64,000 bases of DNA. It comes from Rutidosis leptorrhynchoides. Its lineage: Eukaryota > Streptophyta > Magnoliopsida > Asterales > Asteraceae. Numbering within the stretch: position 1 is the first letter of the stretch; every line of letters begins with the position of its first letter. Position numbers and translations under genes: made by a program. Shown here in pieces: positions 8,736-35,754 of the stretch. The DNA lies in contig NC_092336.1 of NCBI RefSeq assembly GCF_046630445.1, forward strand, positions 506,341,001 to 506,405,000, in the 5' to 3' direction. Below the pieces are notes generated by a model. The model was not told the DNA's origin. It searched no databases and saw only the letters and a program-made list of their open reading frames with translations.

Positions 8736-11222
8736 ATGGCTCCTCGCCGTGTACGACGCAATGAAACTCCCGAACAAGCCTTACAACGCATGATAGCCAC
8801 CGCCGTGGATGCGGCCATGGCCGGTCACTCGTCTAACAACAACAATAACACCAACCACAACAACAATAACCAGGGAGCCGGTAACTCTAGCGAAGGGTGC
8901 TCCTACAAAGCTTTCATGGGGTGCAAACCTCACACTTATGATGGAACCGGGGGACCGGTTGTGCTTACTCGTTGGTTTGAACAAACCGAGGCCGTCTTTA
9001 GCATAAGCGGTTGTCGGGATCAAGACAAGGTCAAATACTCCACCCACACTTTCTCCGGAATTGCTCTAACATGGTGGAACACCTATGTTCAATCGGTGGG
9101 TACCGATGAAGCTCATGCCCTCTCTTGGGTCGATCTAAGGGAAAAGATGATTGTTGAATATTTTCCGCGCGAAGAAACCCGAAAGCTTGAGGAAGAACTA
9201 AGAGCTTTGAAAGCGGTCGGAAACGATCTTAAAGCTTATAATCAACGCTTCGCCGAACTATCCTTGATGTGTCCTAATCTTGTTAACCCCGAATCTCAAA
9301 GGATTGAGCTCTACATGCTCGGTCTTCCAAAAAGCATCAAACAAGGGGTGATGTCATCCAAACCCGCTACTCATCAAGCCGCTATGAACATGGCCCGTCA
9401 ATTAATCGAAACGGTTGACGAAATCGCAGTGCCGGCTCCTAAGGCCGAGGACAAGTCGGGTGGCAACAAAAGGAGATGGGAAGCCACTCCATCAACCAAC
9501 TACAACAACACCTTCACCAAAAAGCCTTTCAACAACGACGGCAAGAAGGGTTATGTCGGAAACTTACATTTTTGCAACAAATGCCACAAGCATCATCACG
9601 GCGAATGTAACAAGCTAGTTTGTCACCGTTGCCAAGGTGTTGGTCATAGGGCCAACAATTGCACAAGCGCCACCCCCGTTGCTCGAAAGGGGCCCAATCC
9701 TCCAAAAACGGTCACTTGTTACGAATGTGGCCAAACGGGCCATTATAAGAACGAATGCCCGAAAAAGAAAGCCAACCCCAACAACCGAGGCCGAGCCTTT
9801 AACATCAACACCGAGGAAGCCCGAGATGACAATGAACTAGTCACGGGTACGTTTCTTCTCAACAACTCTTATGTTACTTGCTTATTCGATTCGGGTGCCG
9901 ATAAATGTTTTGTGTCTAAGACTTTGGCTCCTACCCTTTGCACTCCACCACACCCTTTAGATACTACTTATTCCATCGAAGTGGCCGACGGAAAACTCTT
10001 AAGTGCCGACACATATTACCGGGGGTGTACTTTGAACATTTTGGGTAAGGAATTTGAAATTGACTTGATACCCATGGAATTAGGGAGTTTTGATGTAATA
10101 ATCGGTATGAATTGGATGGTCAAAAATAAATCTCACATTCTTTGCGATCTTCACGCAATCCGAATTCCTATCGAGAATGGTGAACCATTGATTGTCTATG
10201 GCGACAAAAATTGCACCGGACTCAATCTCGTTTCGTGCCTTAAAGTTCGAAAGCTACTTCGCAAGGATTGTTTCGCGATTCTTGCTCACGTTAAGAAAGT
10301 CGAGGCCGACGAAAAGCGCATCGAAGATGTGCCAATTGTTAGTGACTTTTCCGATGTATTTCCCGACGAATTACCAGGTCTTCCACCTCATCGACCGGTT
10401 GAATTTCAAATCGATCTTATTCCAGGAGCCGCACCCGTAGCGCGTGCACCGTATAGACTCGCTCCATCCGAATTGCAAGAATTACAAAGTCAAATCCAAG
10501 AGTTACTTGACCGTGGTTTCATTCAACCTAGCCATTCACCATGGGGCGCTCCGATTTTATTCGTCAAGAAGAAAGACGGATCCCTACGAATGTGCATTGA
10601 TTATCGTGAACTAAACAAATTGACGGTTAAGAACCGATATCCCCTTCCTCGCATCGATGATCTCTTTGATCAACTACAAGGTTCTCGTGTATATTCAAAA
10701 ATCGATCTCCGTTCGGGTTATCATCAACTAAGGGTTAAGGGGGAAGATGTCTCCAAAACCGCTTTCCGGACTCGTTATGGTAGTTATGAGTTCCTTGTCA
10801 TGCCTTTCGGTCTCACTAACGCACCGGCGGTGTTCATGGATCTCATGAACCGCGTGTGCAAACCTTACCTCGACAAATTCGTTATCGTGTTCATCGATGA
10901 TATTTTGATCTATTCTAAAAACGAAGAGGAACACAAAGAACATCTCCGACTCGTGCTCGAGCTCTTGAGAAAAGAGCAACTATATGCCAAGTTCTCCAAG
11001 TGTGAATTTTGGTTAAAGGAAGTTCAATTTCTTGGTCATGTTGTAAGTGATCAAGGCATTAAAGTCGATCCCGCAAAAATCGAAGCCATTAGTAAATGGG
11101 AGACTCCTACTACTCCTACTCAAATTCGTCAATTCTTGGGTCTCGCCGGATACTATCGTAAATCCATCAAGGATTTCTCCCTAATCGCTCGTCCTTTAAC
11201 CGCGTTAACTCACAAGGAATGA
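8736..11222 (+). CDS. Gag-protease-RT polyprotein of Tekay-1, ends at a premature TGA
   Basis: Encodes the retrotransposon coat and enzymes. The start ATG follows GGAACA, as in Tekay-2, where the Gag proteins align from this Met. Gag carries the Ty3-type capsid region (around residues 60-230, ending [13 protein letters not shown]) and two CCHC zinc knuckles (CX2CX4HX4C, starting near residues 296 and 328). Protease has the active-site DSGAD near residue 385. RT shows [19 protein letters not shown] and the catalytic FIDDI (aspartates near 721-722). The frame ends at TGA (11220-11222) after the RT thumb/connection segment. The same frame continues without further stops to 13202, so this TGA is a point nonsense change, probably recent. 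No frameshift separates gag from pol. Confidence 0.95.
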   Translation: MAPRRVRRNETPEQALQRMIATAVDAAMAGHSSNNNNNTNHNNNNQGAGNSSEGCSYKAFMGCKPHTYDGTGGPVVLTRWFEQTEAVFSISGCRDQDKVKYSTHTFSGIALTWWNTYVQSVGTDEAHALSWVDLREKMIVEYFPREETRKLEEELRALKAVGNDLKAYNQRFAELSLMCPNLVNPESQRIELYMLGLPKSIKQGVMSSKPATHQAAMNMARQLIETVDEIAVPAPKAEDKSGGNKRRWEATPSTNYNNTFTKKPFNNDGKKGYVGNLHFCNKCHKHHHGECNKLVCHRCQGVGHRANNCTSATPVARKGPNPPKTVTCYECGQTGHYKNECPKKKANPNNRGRAFNINTEEARDDNELVTGTFLLNNSYVTCLFDSGADKCFVSKTLAPTLCTPPHPLDTTYSIEVADGKLLSADTYYRGCTLNILGKEFEIDLIPMELGSFDVIIGMNWMVKNKSHILCDLHAIRIPIENGEPLIVYGDKNCTGLNLVSCLKVRKLLRKDCFAILAHVKKVEADEKRIEDVPIVSDFSDVFPDELPGLPPHRPVEFQIDLIPGAAPVARAPYRLAPSELQELQSQIQELLDRGFIQPSHSPWGAPILFVKKKDGSLRMCIDYRELNKLTVKNRYPLPRIDDLFDQLQGSRVYSKIDLRSGYHQLRVKGEDVSKTAFRTRYGSYEFLVMPFGLTNAPAVFMDLMNRVCKPYLDKFVIVFIDDILIYSKNEEEHKEHLRLVLELLRKEQLYAKFSKCEFWLKEVQFLGHVVSDQGIKVDPAKIEAISKWETPTTPTQIRQFLGLAGYYRKSIKDFSLIARPLTALTHKE

Positions 11223-11264
11223 AAATTCGTTTGGACATCCGAACAAGAAACCGCTTTCCAAATC

Positions 11265-13202
11265 TTGAAAACTAAACTAACCACCGCTCCTATCTTGTCA
11301 CTTCCCGAAGGCAATGATGATTTTGTTGTATATTGTGATGCCTCGAAAAACGGTTATGGGTGTGTACTAATGCAACGAAAGAAAGTCATTGCTTATGCCT
11401 CTCGACAACTCAAGGTTCACGAACGAAACTACACGACACATGATCTTGAACTCGGTGCCGTCATCTTTGCACTTAAGCTATGGAGACATCATCTTCTTGG
11501 TACCAAGAGTACTATCTTTACCGATCACAAAAGTCTCCAACATATCTTCGATCAAAAGCAACTAAACATGAGACAACGAAGGTGGATTGAGACCTTGAAC
11601 GATTATAATTGCGAGCTTCGTTACCACCCCCGGAAGGCAAATGTAGTGGCCGATGCCTTAAGTCGAAAGGAAAGAGCGGTGCCTCTTCGTGTTCGAGCTT
11701 TGAATATCACCATCCACTCCAACCTTAATAGCCAAATTCGGGTAGCCCAAGATGAAGCTCTTAAGGACAACAACATCGCATGCGAACTTTTAAACATTCT
11801 CGTCTCCCGATTCGAAGTTAAGGAGACCGGACTTCGATATTACGCCGGAAAAATTTGGGTGCCTAGATATGGCGATCTACGAAACCTCATCCTAGACGAA
11901 ACCCACAAATCGCGATACTCGATTCATCCCGGCGCCAATAAGATGTACCATGACCTTAAAGAACAATATTGGTGGCCGAACATCAAAAAGGAGGTTGCTA
12001 GATACGTCGCCAACTGTTTGACTTGCGCTAAAGTCAAAGCCGAACACCAAAGACCGTCCGGGTTACTTCAACAACCCGAGATCCCGCAATGGAAGTGGGA
12101 AAGGATCACGATGGATTTTATCACCAAACTACCGAAAACGTCGGGCGGTTATGATACAATTTGGGTCATTGTTGACCGTCTCACCAAATCCGCGCACTTT
12201 CTCGCCATGAAAGAAACCGACAAAATGGAGAAACTTGCACGACTTTACATTAAAGAGATTGTAGCCCGACACGGAGTACCGTTATCGATTATCTCCGACC
12301 GAGATGGCCGTTTCGTTTCTAGATTTTGGCGTACGTTACAAGAAGCGTTGGGAACGCGTTTGGACATGAGCACCGCATATCATCCCCAAACCGATGGGCA
12401 AAGTGAACGTACAATACAAACCTTAGAGGATATGTTACGAGCCTGCGTTGTTGATTTTGGAAAAGCTTGGGACAATCACTTACCTCTCGCCGAATTCTCT
12501 TACAATAATAGTTATCACGCGAGTATTAAGGCCGCACCTTTTGAAGCGTTATATGGTCGAAAATGTCGCTCTCCTCTTTGTTGGGCCGAAGTGGGTGACG
12601 TGCAAATTTCCGGGCCCGAACTCATTCACGAAACAACCGAAAAGATTCTTCAAATCCGAGATAGGCTTCGGACGGCCCGGAGTCGTCAAAAATGCTATAC
12701 CGACAAAAGACGCAAGGACCTCGAATTTCAAGTCGGTGACCGCGTCATGTTAAAAGTCGCACCTTGGAAAGGTGTCATCCGTTTTGGGAAACGTGGGAAA
12801 CTAAATCCGCGGTACGTTGGTCCTTTCGAAATCTTAGAGCGTATTGGAACCGTTGCTTATCGTTTAAACCTTCCGCCTCAACTAAGCTCCGTCCATCCTA
12901 CTTTTCATGTATCTAACTTGAAGAAGTGTCTCGCCGAGCCCGATATCGTCGTCCCTCTCGAGGAACTTACTATTAATGACAAACTCCATTTTGTGGAGGA
13001 ACCGGTTGAAATTGTGGACTACGTCGAGAAGGAATTAAAACAAAGCCGGATCCCGATTGTTAAGGTCCGTTGGAACGCCAAAAGGGGACCCGAGTTTACT
13101 TGGGAAAGAGAAGATCAAATGCGAAAGAAACACCCTCATCTATTCCCGGTCCCGGAAACGTCAGATTCCGAGGAAGAAACAACGACTACTACGCCTACCT
13201 AA
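11265..13202 (+). CDS. RNase H-integrase-chromodomain part of Tekay-1 pol, downstream of the TGA
   Basis: Continuation of the same frame; the listed start is only the first Met after the stop, and coding similarity begins at 11223. RNase H has its first Asp in YCDAS (codon 11337-11339) and a DLELGAV segment. Integrase has the HHCC zinc region (HPG...H...CLTC) and the catalytic triad: Asp at 12114-12116 (MDFI), Asp at 12297-12299 (SDRDG) and Glu at 12405-12407 (SERT). The C-terminus holds a chromodomain-like stretch ([13 protein letters not shown]...[16 protein letters not shown]), the mark of chromoviruses, thought to steer integration to heterochromatin. The terminal TAA (13200-13202) overlaps the first bases of the polypurine-tract palindrome. 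Confidence 0.95.
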   Translation: MKTKLTTAPILSLPEGNDDFVVYCDASKNGYGCVLMQRKKVIAYASRQLKVHERNYTTHDLELGAVIFALKLWRHHLLGTKSTIFTDHKSLQHIFDQKQLNMRQRRWIETLNDYNCELRYHPRKANVVADALSRKERAVPLRVRALNITIHSNLNSQIRVAQDEALKDNNIACELLNILVSRFEVKETGLRYYAGKIWVPRYGDLRNLILDETHKSRYSIHPGANKMYHDLKEQYWWPNIKKEVARYVANCLTCAKVKAEHQRPSGLLQQPEIPQWKWERITMDFITKLPKTSGGYDTIWVIVDRLTKSAHFLAMKETDKMEKLARLYIKEIVARHGVPLSIISDRDGRFVSRFWRTLQEALGTRLDMSTAYHPQTDGQSERTIQTLEDMLRACVVDFGKAWDNHLPLAEFSYNNSYHASIKAAPFEALYGRKCRSPLCWAEVGDVQISGPELIHETTEKILQIRDRLRTARSRQKCYTDKRRKDLEFQVGDRVMLKVAPWKGVIRFGKRGKLNPRYVGPFEILERIGTVAYRLNLPPQLSSVHPTFHVSNLKKCLAEPDIVVPLEELTINDKLHFVEEPVEIVDYVEKELKQSRIPIVKVRWNAKRGPEFTWEREDQMRKKHPHLFPVPETSDSEEETTTTTPT

Positions 13203-13219
13203 ATTTCGGGACGAAATTT
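13201..13219 (+). other. Polypurine-tract palindrome of Tekay-1
   Basis: AAATTTCGGGACGAAATTT, overlapping the pol stop codon, followed by CTTTTAAGGTGTAGGTAA and the 3' LTR. The purine-rich stretch just before TGTAAC is expected to prime plus-strand synthesis; the palindrome itself is unusual. Confidence 0.85.
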
Positions 13220-13237
13220 CTTTTAAGGTGTAGGTAA

Positions 13238-14876
13238 TGTAACATTCTGCCTTTTTCCGTTTACTTTTCCGTTTAACTATTTAAGTTCCGTTATATGTTT
13301 ATAACACATCCCGTTAATATGCGTTGAATTATCTCGTTTAGGTAATTCCCGCACCCGGTTTAAAGTTGAGGGACCAAACTTGCCAAAGGTTGAAACATTT
13401 GACTAGGTCAAAGAGTCAACCCCTTTTCATCCATTCATTTCACCTCCTCTTCCTCTTTTTACTACTTTCAAATCCTCTCAACATTCAAACACAAATTCAT
13501 CATCTAAATCCGGAATAAGGAGCTAGCAATAAAACAAAATACATATTCGTGATCCTCTCTTCATCCTCTTCGATTTGATACCAACTTCATCAATTTTGGG
13601 TAACTTTCTAAAATCACTAATTCTTGTGTTCTTGAGATTTTTAAGTTATAAGGTTGTTTATTAGTGTCTATGGCTCGAGTCTAGTTTGTTTATGTGATTT
13701 GTATGCTCGTTTTTGATATTTTGATGTAACTAGTTCATATTGAAAGATGACATGCTTATATATGAATAACTAGCATAGAAAATTTGTCCGAGACCCGACC
13801 CGAACATGTTGACTTCTCCGTTGACTTTGACCCGACCAAGTTTGACTTTTTGTCAAACTTAACCAAATACTTATGCAACCTTTCTAACATGATTATTTAC
13901 TTGTAACTTGCATGAAACTTGACTAGTTGATTCACATGTTAATATAATCGAGTCGTAACGAGCCATAGGACTAATTGAACATCTTTGACCCTTCGTGACT
14001 ATCGTTATTGATACAACCTATTTGTTTAGGTCAAGACTAGCATTGTTCTTTGCACACGTTACTTGTCGAAGTACTTTTTGGTTCGTGCATACAAGGTGAG
14101 ATCATAGTCCCACTTTTACTCTTTTTGAACTTACTTTTGGGATGAGAAAACATAAACGTTCTTTTAAACTACGTGAACACAAGTACAGGGAAAACAAACA
14201 TTCTACATACGAGTTTGAACACAAATCCTCAATTCGATTATCATTAGTTACATCAGATGGTGTAAGCGAGAACTTATGTTATATGGCCATATGGGTTTGA
14301 CAAACCCTCACTTCGGACGGTTCGCTACCGTCTACGGGTGAAATATATTTTCGGGAAACAGTGTATGTTCTAACACTATTATTACGGGGTTCAACGGACG
14401 GAATGTTAAGCTTTGATAATTGAGTGCTCGTGAATATTAACTTTTAGAATGTACTATGACTTTATCGATGTTGCAAATCTTGTGGTTCAACTTACTTTTA
14501 CTCACTTACTTATTTAAACCTATGATTTCACCAACGTTTTCGTTGACAGATTCTCTATGTTTTTCTCAGGTCCTTGAACTTAGGTGATATATGCTTCCGC
14601 TCATACTTTTTGATACTTGCATTGGATGTCGTGTATACTTGCACACGTGGAGCGTCTTTTTGACTACTTTTAATTGTGTCGCACGTGTTTCATACAAACT
14701 TTAAACATTGTTATGTACTTGTTATGGAAACTACTTTTGTAAACTTTGAAACATCCTTATTTATGAAATGAATGCGACATATTTTTCGGTCAAACTTTGT
14801 TATAAAGACTTACGACCATGAAATGGGACCATACGTAGATGACGCCGTCATTTGACGATTTTTCGGGGTCGCTACA
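13238..14876 (+). repeat. Tekay-1 3' LTR, 1639 bp
   Basis: TGTAACATTCTG...GGGGTCGCTACA. About 0.8 kb shorter than the Tekay-2 LTR: it lacks the segment that in Tekay-2 holds the GCGCGCCGCGC cluster. A pyrimidine-rich, UTR-like stretch (about 13440-13600) ends in a possible donor TTTTGG/GTAAC (GT at 13600). A second donor and an acceptor lie at 14096 and 14569. It is an uninterrupted version of the 5' LTR and defines the family A insertion site. Confidence 0.93.
14096..14569 (+). other. Predicted intron within the Tekay-1 LTR
   Basis: ACAAG/GTGAGATCATAG at the left edge fits a strong plant 5' splice site. At the right edge, GTTGACA is followed by TTTTTCTCAG/GTCC, fitting a branch point, pyrimidine tract and 3' splice site. 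Predicted length is 474 nt. Matching pairs occur in Tekay-2 (499 nt), the family A solo LTR (499 nt) and both family B LTRs (503-504 nt). It is not yet supported by transcripts. Confidence 0.5.
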
Positions 14877-15981
14877 TGTGCTGACATTCCAAGGTGAGTG
14901 GAATAATTATACGTGTATGTATATAATGTATTTACTTGTGTGGGATGCGTTGTGGGTTAAAGTTCGTGAGTTCGATAGCACATCGTGTTTGGCATGCGAT
15001 GAGGGTTTAAGTTCGTGAGTTCGATACCTCATATGTCCCGTGGGTTGGCGTGTGATGTGAGTTTTAAATTCGTGAGTTCGATACCACATTGGGCGTGACG
15101 GGTGGGTTTAAGTTCGTTAGTTCGATACCACTCATGGGGGTTGGTGTTACAATGCGTATGTACACCAATGGATGTTGTGAACACGAATGCTCTTTCGCGA
15201 GTTCCGTTCCCTTGTACTTATGGTTAACCATGGTTGTGTGAGTTTTGTATCAGCATATTAAATTGTGAAATATATTCTATTAGCGATGCTAGCTTATTGT
15301 GAATTGCGGATATTTAATTTAGCATTGTGATTGCATGGTTGTTGAGTTGCTAGCTCGTATGCGGTAATTGTGTAAGTGTATGCAAATAAGTAGATTATAT
15401 ATGTATATGTATAATTATTGCATTCACTAAACTTTATGCTTTCCCCTCTCGTTGTTTACCTTTTTATAGGTATTGTGATTGTGAAGCTAGCTAGTTGGTA
15501 GGCTAGATGCGTATGAGCGCTTGGGCTCAATGGGGTAGCTTTTGGATATTTGAACGTTGATTGGGGTTTTGGTAGTCCCCGGGATGATGCTCTTGGTATC
15601 GGGTTGGGTTATTGAGTATTAACCCGTATTTGCGTAATGGGTCATTTGTGTACCAAGGGTTGCGATAAAATGTTTAATGTGTTGATATGACTTAGCGTAT
15701 TTAATAAAACTTGTATTGTTTAAAGTGGGGATTTTAATTTAACTTGAAGTCAGCATCAGGTCAGGTTATAAGCCGCGCCGCGGCAAGTATGGCCGCGCCG
15801 CGCCTCCTAGTGGATTTTGGGAATAGAGGATTGCCTTGTGCTGATCATCCGTTTCAGTTTTGGGCCGCGCCGCGCCATGTCTGGCCGCGCCGTGCCTTAT
15901 ACTTTAAACCGTGGCCAGGCCTTTATTTATATAAAAAAAAGAAACGTGTGTTTTCTCGTGTTACGTTTTGGGGTCGTTACA
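14877..15981 (+). repeat. 3' part of a different, older chromovirus-type LTR
   Basis: Ends in GGGGTCGTTACA at 15981, the end typical of the TGTAAC...TTACA LTR group, but has no matching start in the window. It contains four degenerate tandem units (14951-15140), four GGCCGCGCCGCG-type motifs (15772-15896) and a good TATA box (TTTATATAAAAAA, 15926-15938) upstream of the LTR end. Tekay-1 abuts its left side at 14876/14877, so this LTR was probably cut by the Tekay-1 insertion. The 80-codon ORF at 15744-15986 shows no domain and is not called. Confidence 0.7.
14951..15140 (+). repeat. Four tandem units containing TTCGTGAGTTCGATACC
   Basis: Units near 14951, 15001, 15056 and 15102 (period about 50-55 bp) each contain a variant of TTAAGTTCGTGAGTTCGATACCACAT. 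The GTTCGATACC core looks like a pol III B box, but no A box accompanies it. Confidence 0.75.
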
Positions 15982-16534
15982 GATAATCGAAACACGAAAC
16001 TGAAATGCGAAATCAAAACGCGAAAATCGAAATGTGAAACTTGAACCCGAAACCGGAACGCGGTACCGAAAGGCTAAACCTCCCGAAAAATGAAACGCTA
16101 AAATCGGAATGCGAAACCGAAATGCAACTAAAATGATTAACGTATGTTAGCGTCATGGACCACGAAATTACTCACTTAATGGACTTTTTAATGTCAGTTA
16201 GCATCAAGGACCACTTACGTAACATTGGTAAATCATAGTGACCATCAAAGTAAAAAAAAAAATCATAGCGATTTTGCGTGAAATTTGGATAGAACACATT
16301 GACCACCCAAGTAATTTTTTCTTTTATAAATAATGATTATCAAAGCATTAATAATACACTACTAGAGTTAACTTGTGTTTAAGTTTTGCAAAAAATGCGA
16401 GTTATAAACTGGTTTTGTTAAAAAAAAAAAAAAAAAAAAGAAATCTTAAATCTAAAGATTTAACCTTTTTCTCCGACTTCCTTCCTCACCACATTTTTTT
16501 TTTTAATAATGTAAAGGCAAAAATTTGAACATGC
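15982..16534. other. Gene-flanking spacer with GAAACCGAAA-type low complexity
   Basis: Bases 15985-16130 consist of irregularly repeated GAAAC/CGAAA words, with no fixed period. The rest is AT-rich, with poly(A) at about 16421-16439. No ORF or RNA gene is supported here. Confidence 0.6.
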
Positions 16535-16542
16535 GTTTGGAG

Positions 16543-17200
16543 TAGGGATGACAATAACCACCCGATCCGATGGATATCCACCCGATCCACCCGCTTCGTG
16601 ATGGATATGGATGAACCTAAATGGATATGGATACGGATATGGATGAACCTTAACGGATATGGATATGGATGAAAAGTTTCATCCATGGATATATTCATTA
16701 CCACCCGAAATACATATACAAATATATAAATATAGATATATGCGTACATATTTACTATTACAAGTTTATTTATCGTGAAATTTACATTTTTCTTTCAACT
16801 CATAATGAAATAACTATAATATATTACAATAAAACATGTATATCTAATAAAATAAATTTACAAATTTCATATCTAATTTTTCATAATCTATGTTTAATAG
16901 TAAAAATAAAACTTTTTGTTATATCTTCAACACGGATGACACATTCCTATGGATAGATTTGAATTATGTCATGTTATATTTACTTTTACTTACTACGTTT
17001 TTATTTTAATCGAATATTAGAAAATATTGTAACATTTTTTTAACATCCATCGGATATCCATTAACCCGCTAAATTCATTGGATATGGATATGGATGGATG
17101 ACCTAAAACTAAATGGATATGGACATGAATGAACAAAAACTAAATGGATATGGATATGGATACGACATCCCCATCCATATCCGATCCATTGCCATCCCTA
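16543..17200. mobile_element. hAT-type non-autonomous element (MITE), 658 bp
   Basis: Terminal inverted repeats TAGGGATGACAAT and ATTGCCATCCCTA are flanked by a perfect 8-bp target duplication GTTTGGAG (16535-16542 and 17201-17208), the length typical of hAT transposons. The subterminal parts are rich in GGATATGGATATGGATG repeats on both sides, so the ends can pair over a long stretch. There is no transposase ORF. It lies about 0.9 kb upstream of the BEACH gene start codon. A partial inverted copy lies downstream of the gene. Confidence 0.9.
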
Positions 17201-17208
17201 GTTTGGAG

Positions 17209-18097
17209 AGTTGACGATTTTTTTCCTACGTGTCGTTTTTAACGACAAACCGTTGGAGATTAGAATTTTGACGTTTTAGGCGCTAAAAAATCGGTGACAT
17301 GAGCATCATCATCAAATCATCATCGTTTCACAAAATCGTTCATCCTTCTTTCGGATTCATCATCAACATTTCGTGTATATGGATCCATGCTACAAAACAG
17401 CAAGATCCAGTTGTTATAGATTTCAAGATACGGCGACCAGGTGAATTATTGCTGTTATTGTTACATAAAATTTAAATTTATGATTTTCCTTGACTATTAA
17501 TATGGAAATTCGTCAAAAACCTTGATTCTATGCTTGTTCATGATACGGAATTATATTATATTGCATAATGATTAGAGAGTACATTTGTATATTTATGATG
17601 ATATTGCTTACAATTAGGGTTTGTGTTTGGGAATTAAGTTTTAGGTCAAATTTTTTAGTTTCTATTACAATGTGTGTAGTGTGAGTGGTAGCTAATCTCT
17701 CTGTTTGTGTTTTTATTTATTATATTCGTATTACTGTGAATATGTTTGTTTCAATTTTGATATATTGCTCATGTAAGTTTCATTTAAACTCCATTCAAGT
17801 TTAATGTAAGTTTAACCTACTTTTGCTTGGAATTATTTGATAATTTAGAGGTCAATTAAACAAAACTCAACAAACACTCAACTCCGTGTTTTGTTACAAC
17901 TGATTATTTGATTCAGATTATTCAGCATCACATAATCACTTTCAAATCGCTCGTTTAGCACCTCTAATATTGTGTTTGGCTTGGTTGATTGTGGTCTATG
18001 ATTGTCCGTTTTGGAGTGACCATTTTTCATAAAATGATATCTCTCAGGTGATTAAGAATAAAGATTTTTTTAGCATAACTCTAGTCAGAGCAACATC
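17209..18097 (+). promoter_or_regulatory. Promoter and 5' untranslated region of the BEACH gene
   Basis: This stretch holds no other gene. A TCATCATCAAATCATCATCG-like segment (17310-17440) resembles a 5' UTR exon. A possible donor CGACCAG/GTGAATT near 17440, and acceptors CTCAG near 18049 or AGTCAG near 18088, suggest a 5' UTR intron. The transcription start cannot be fixed from sequence alone. Confidence 0.5.
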
Positions 18098-34222
<16,125 letters not shown>

Positions 34223-34230
<8 letters not shown>

Positions 34231-34250
34231 TGTAAGGATACACTAATTTC
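34223..34250. other. BCHC1: Perfect 12-bp hairpin across the apparent stop codon of the BEACH gene
   Basis: GAAATTAGTGTA-AGGA-TACACTAATTTC. The TAG (34228-34230) lies in its left arm. It sits 10 bp past the end of exon 30, where the missing last exon would be expected further on. It could be a terminator-like RNA structure or a scar of a small insertion. Confidence 0.6.
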
Positions 34251-35754
34251 CTTTTTTAGTAAACATAAAGACGGTGTTCTGACAAAGTTCACGAAGATGC
34301 GTAAATATCTTTAAAGTGAAGTTCACGACGGTGGTCAGAAGAGAAAGGAAGCGGAATTATAGGGTTGCCATGGGGAAAACGTCGATCAAGGAGGAGCTTT
34401 GCAAGTGTTTCAAGTGACGATGAATAGCATTTTTCGAATAGCGATAAATTTTCTTACCCACTTCGCCCAAGTTAGAGGTAAATGGTATTTTGCCAGTTTA
34501 AACATGATCAAAACTTTGGTATTATAATGTTGACCATTGACCTCTATATGTTGTTCTTGTTCCGTATATGATTTTGGATTATATATGGTGTGGATCATAT
34601 GCTAATTTATGCTAATTGCAAGAGTTGACCAAAAGAGAGAGTTGGCTTGTTTCTTGAGTTAAGATACTTGGATTTTGAACTTCAGACTGGTGTCATCGCG
34701 TGATATATTTCCCTCGGCCCAGTACATATCAATCAATTGCAATGTATTAGATGAACACTAGAGAGCTGTTATGCAAAACATTCAATTTTGACTTTGACCA
34801 TGTAAATTTGAAGCCACCATGAAGTGGCCCTTAGGCTTGTACATTTTAGCGCTGATTTATTATGGTGTAATACTACATGTTGTACTGTTATGTGTTAGAA
34901 ATGAACAAGGTTAGTGTCGTTGGTATTCAAGACGAATTTGAGTTCCAAGTTGTTTCATATTGTTGATCCTATCAAATACAAATATAGAAGATCTGTCAGT
35001 CTAATCATTTAGCCTTTTTGTATGCGATTGTTGTTGCGAACTTGCAAGTAATATTTTGGTTTACTTGTTGGTAAAGGTCCACAATGAGAAATGTGGAAGC
35101 CGATAACTAAAATGCTCGTGTTAACGAGCTTCTCGAAAAATCAATATAGATTGAGCTTCTTGATTCATATGCAAAAAGGGCAAAACAATGTTGATCGTTT
35201 GTTGTAAACTAGTATTTCTAGTTGATTAAAGCTGCCATTCAGGTAGAATGTTGACACTTATATTATCTAATAATATAATATGAAGATGTCCCAAACATCC
35301 CTTTTTTCTATCTGTTTCTTTTTCGTGCCCCTAGATCTTGCCGGACATGTCTCTGCGAGCCGGAGTTTGTTTTTTTAGATGTTCTCTCGACTATCTCCGG
35401 CCTGTGGTGCCTTTTCTTTGTGGATCTGAGTGCTTCTCGTTGCTTCGGGATGGTTTGTTTCTTTGCCGGAATTTGTGATGTATCATCAGAGATTCTGTTT
35501 TTCGGCCTATTTCCTCTCTTTAATTAGGCGGCGAATACCTCTTGGCATTCTGGTTGTTTTAGCTGGTTGTAGGTTGACTTCTTTTTGCATATTAGGGCTC
35601 CAGATCTATTGGTGGGGTGGATTGACGGTCGTTTTGTTTTTCAGTCGATGTATTTTTTTTTTTTTTTGCTAGATTTGCTCTTTGGGATTTCTTTCAAGTT
35701 TACTCCTCGGGCAATGTTGTCATTTGCGACGTTCTCACTTGGGGGATTTGATTT
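34251..35754. other. Downstream flank of the BEACH gene, no gene recognised
   Basis: 34251-35280 is AT-rich with no ORF of note and may include the 3' UTR. 35290-35720 differs in composition: the plus strand is T- and G-rich (many TTCG, CCGG, TTTGTT words) with a long T-run at 35650-35666. This resembles the tail of an unidentified retroelement, possibly a LINE. The 78-80 codon ORFs there have no domain and are not called. Confidence 0.45.

Larger units (their letters stand above)
1..14876 (+). mobile_element. Tekay-1: Ty3/gypsy chromovirus, 5' end outside the window, nested insertion in its 5' LTR
   Basis: An LTR retrotransposon in plus orientation. Order: 5' LTR (from before base 1 to 8312, split by a family A insertion), primer binding site, gag leader, gag-pol, polypurine tract and 3' LTR (13238-14876). 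Base 1 of the window aligns with about base 14007 of the 3' LTR, so the first ~770 bp of the 5' LTR lie outside the window. A C-terminal chromodomain and the tRNA-iMet primer site place it among chromoviruses, most like Del/Tekay. One in-frame stop in pol makes this copy non-functional by itself unless it is read through. The bases after the 3' LTR (TGTGC at 14877-14881) would be its target duplication, but the matching left copy is not in the window. Confidence 0.9.

Noticed and set aside
8781..9047. 88-codon ORF antisense to gag
   Set aside because: Shadow of the gag frame; the sense frame has clear Gag motifs.
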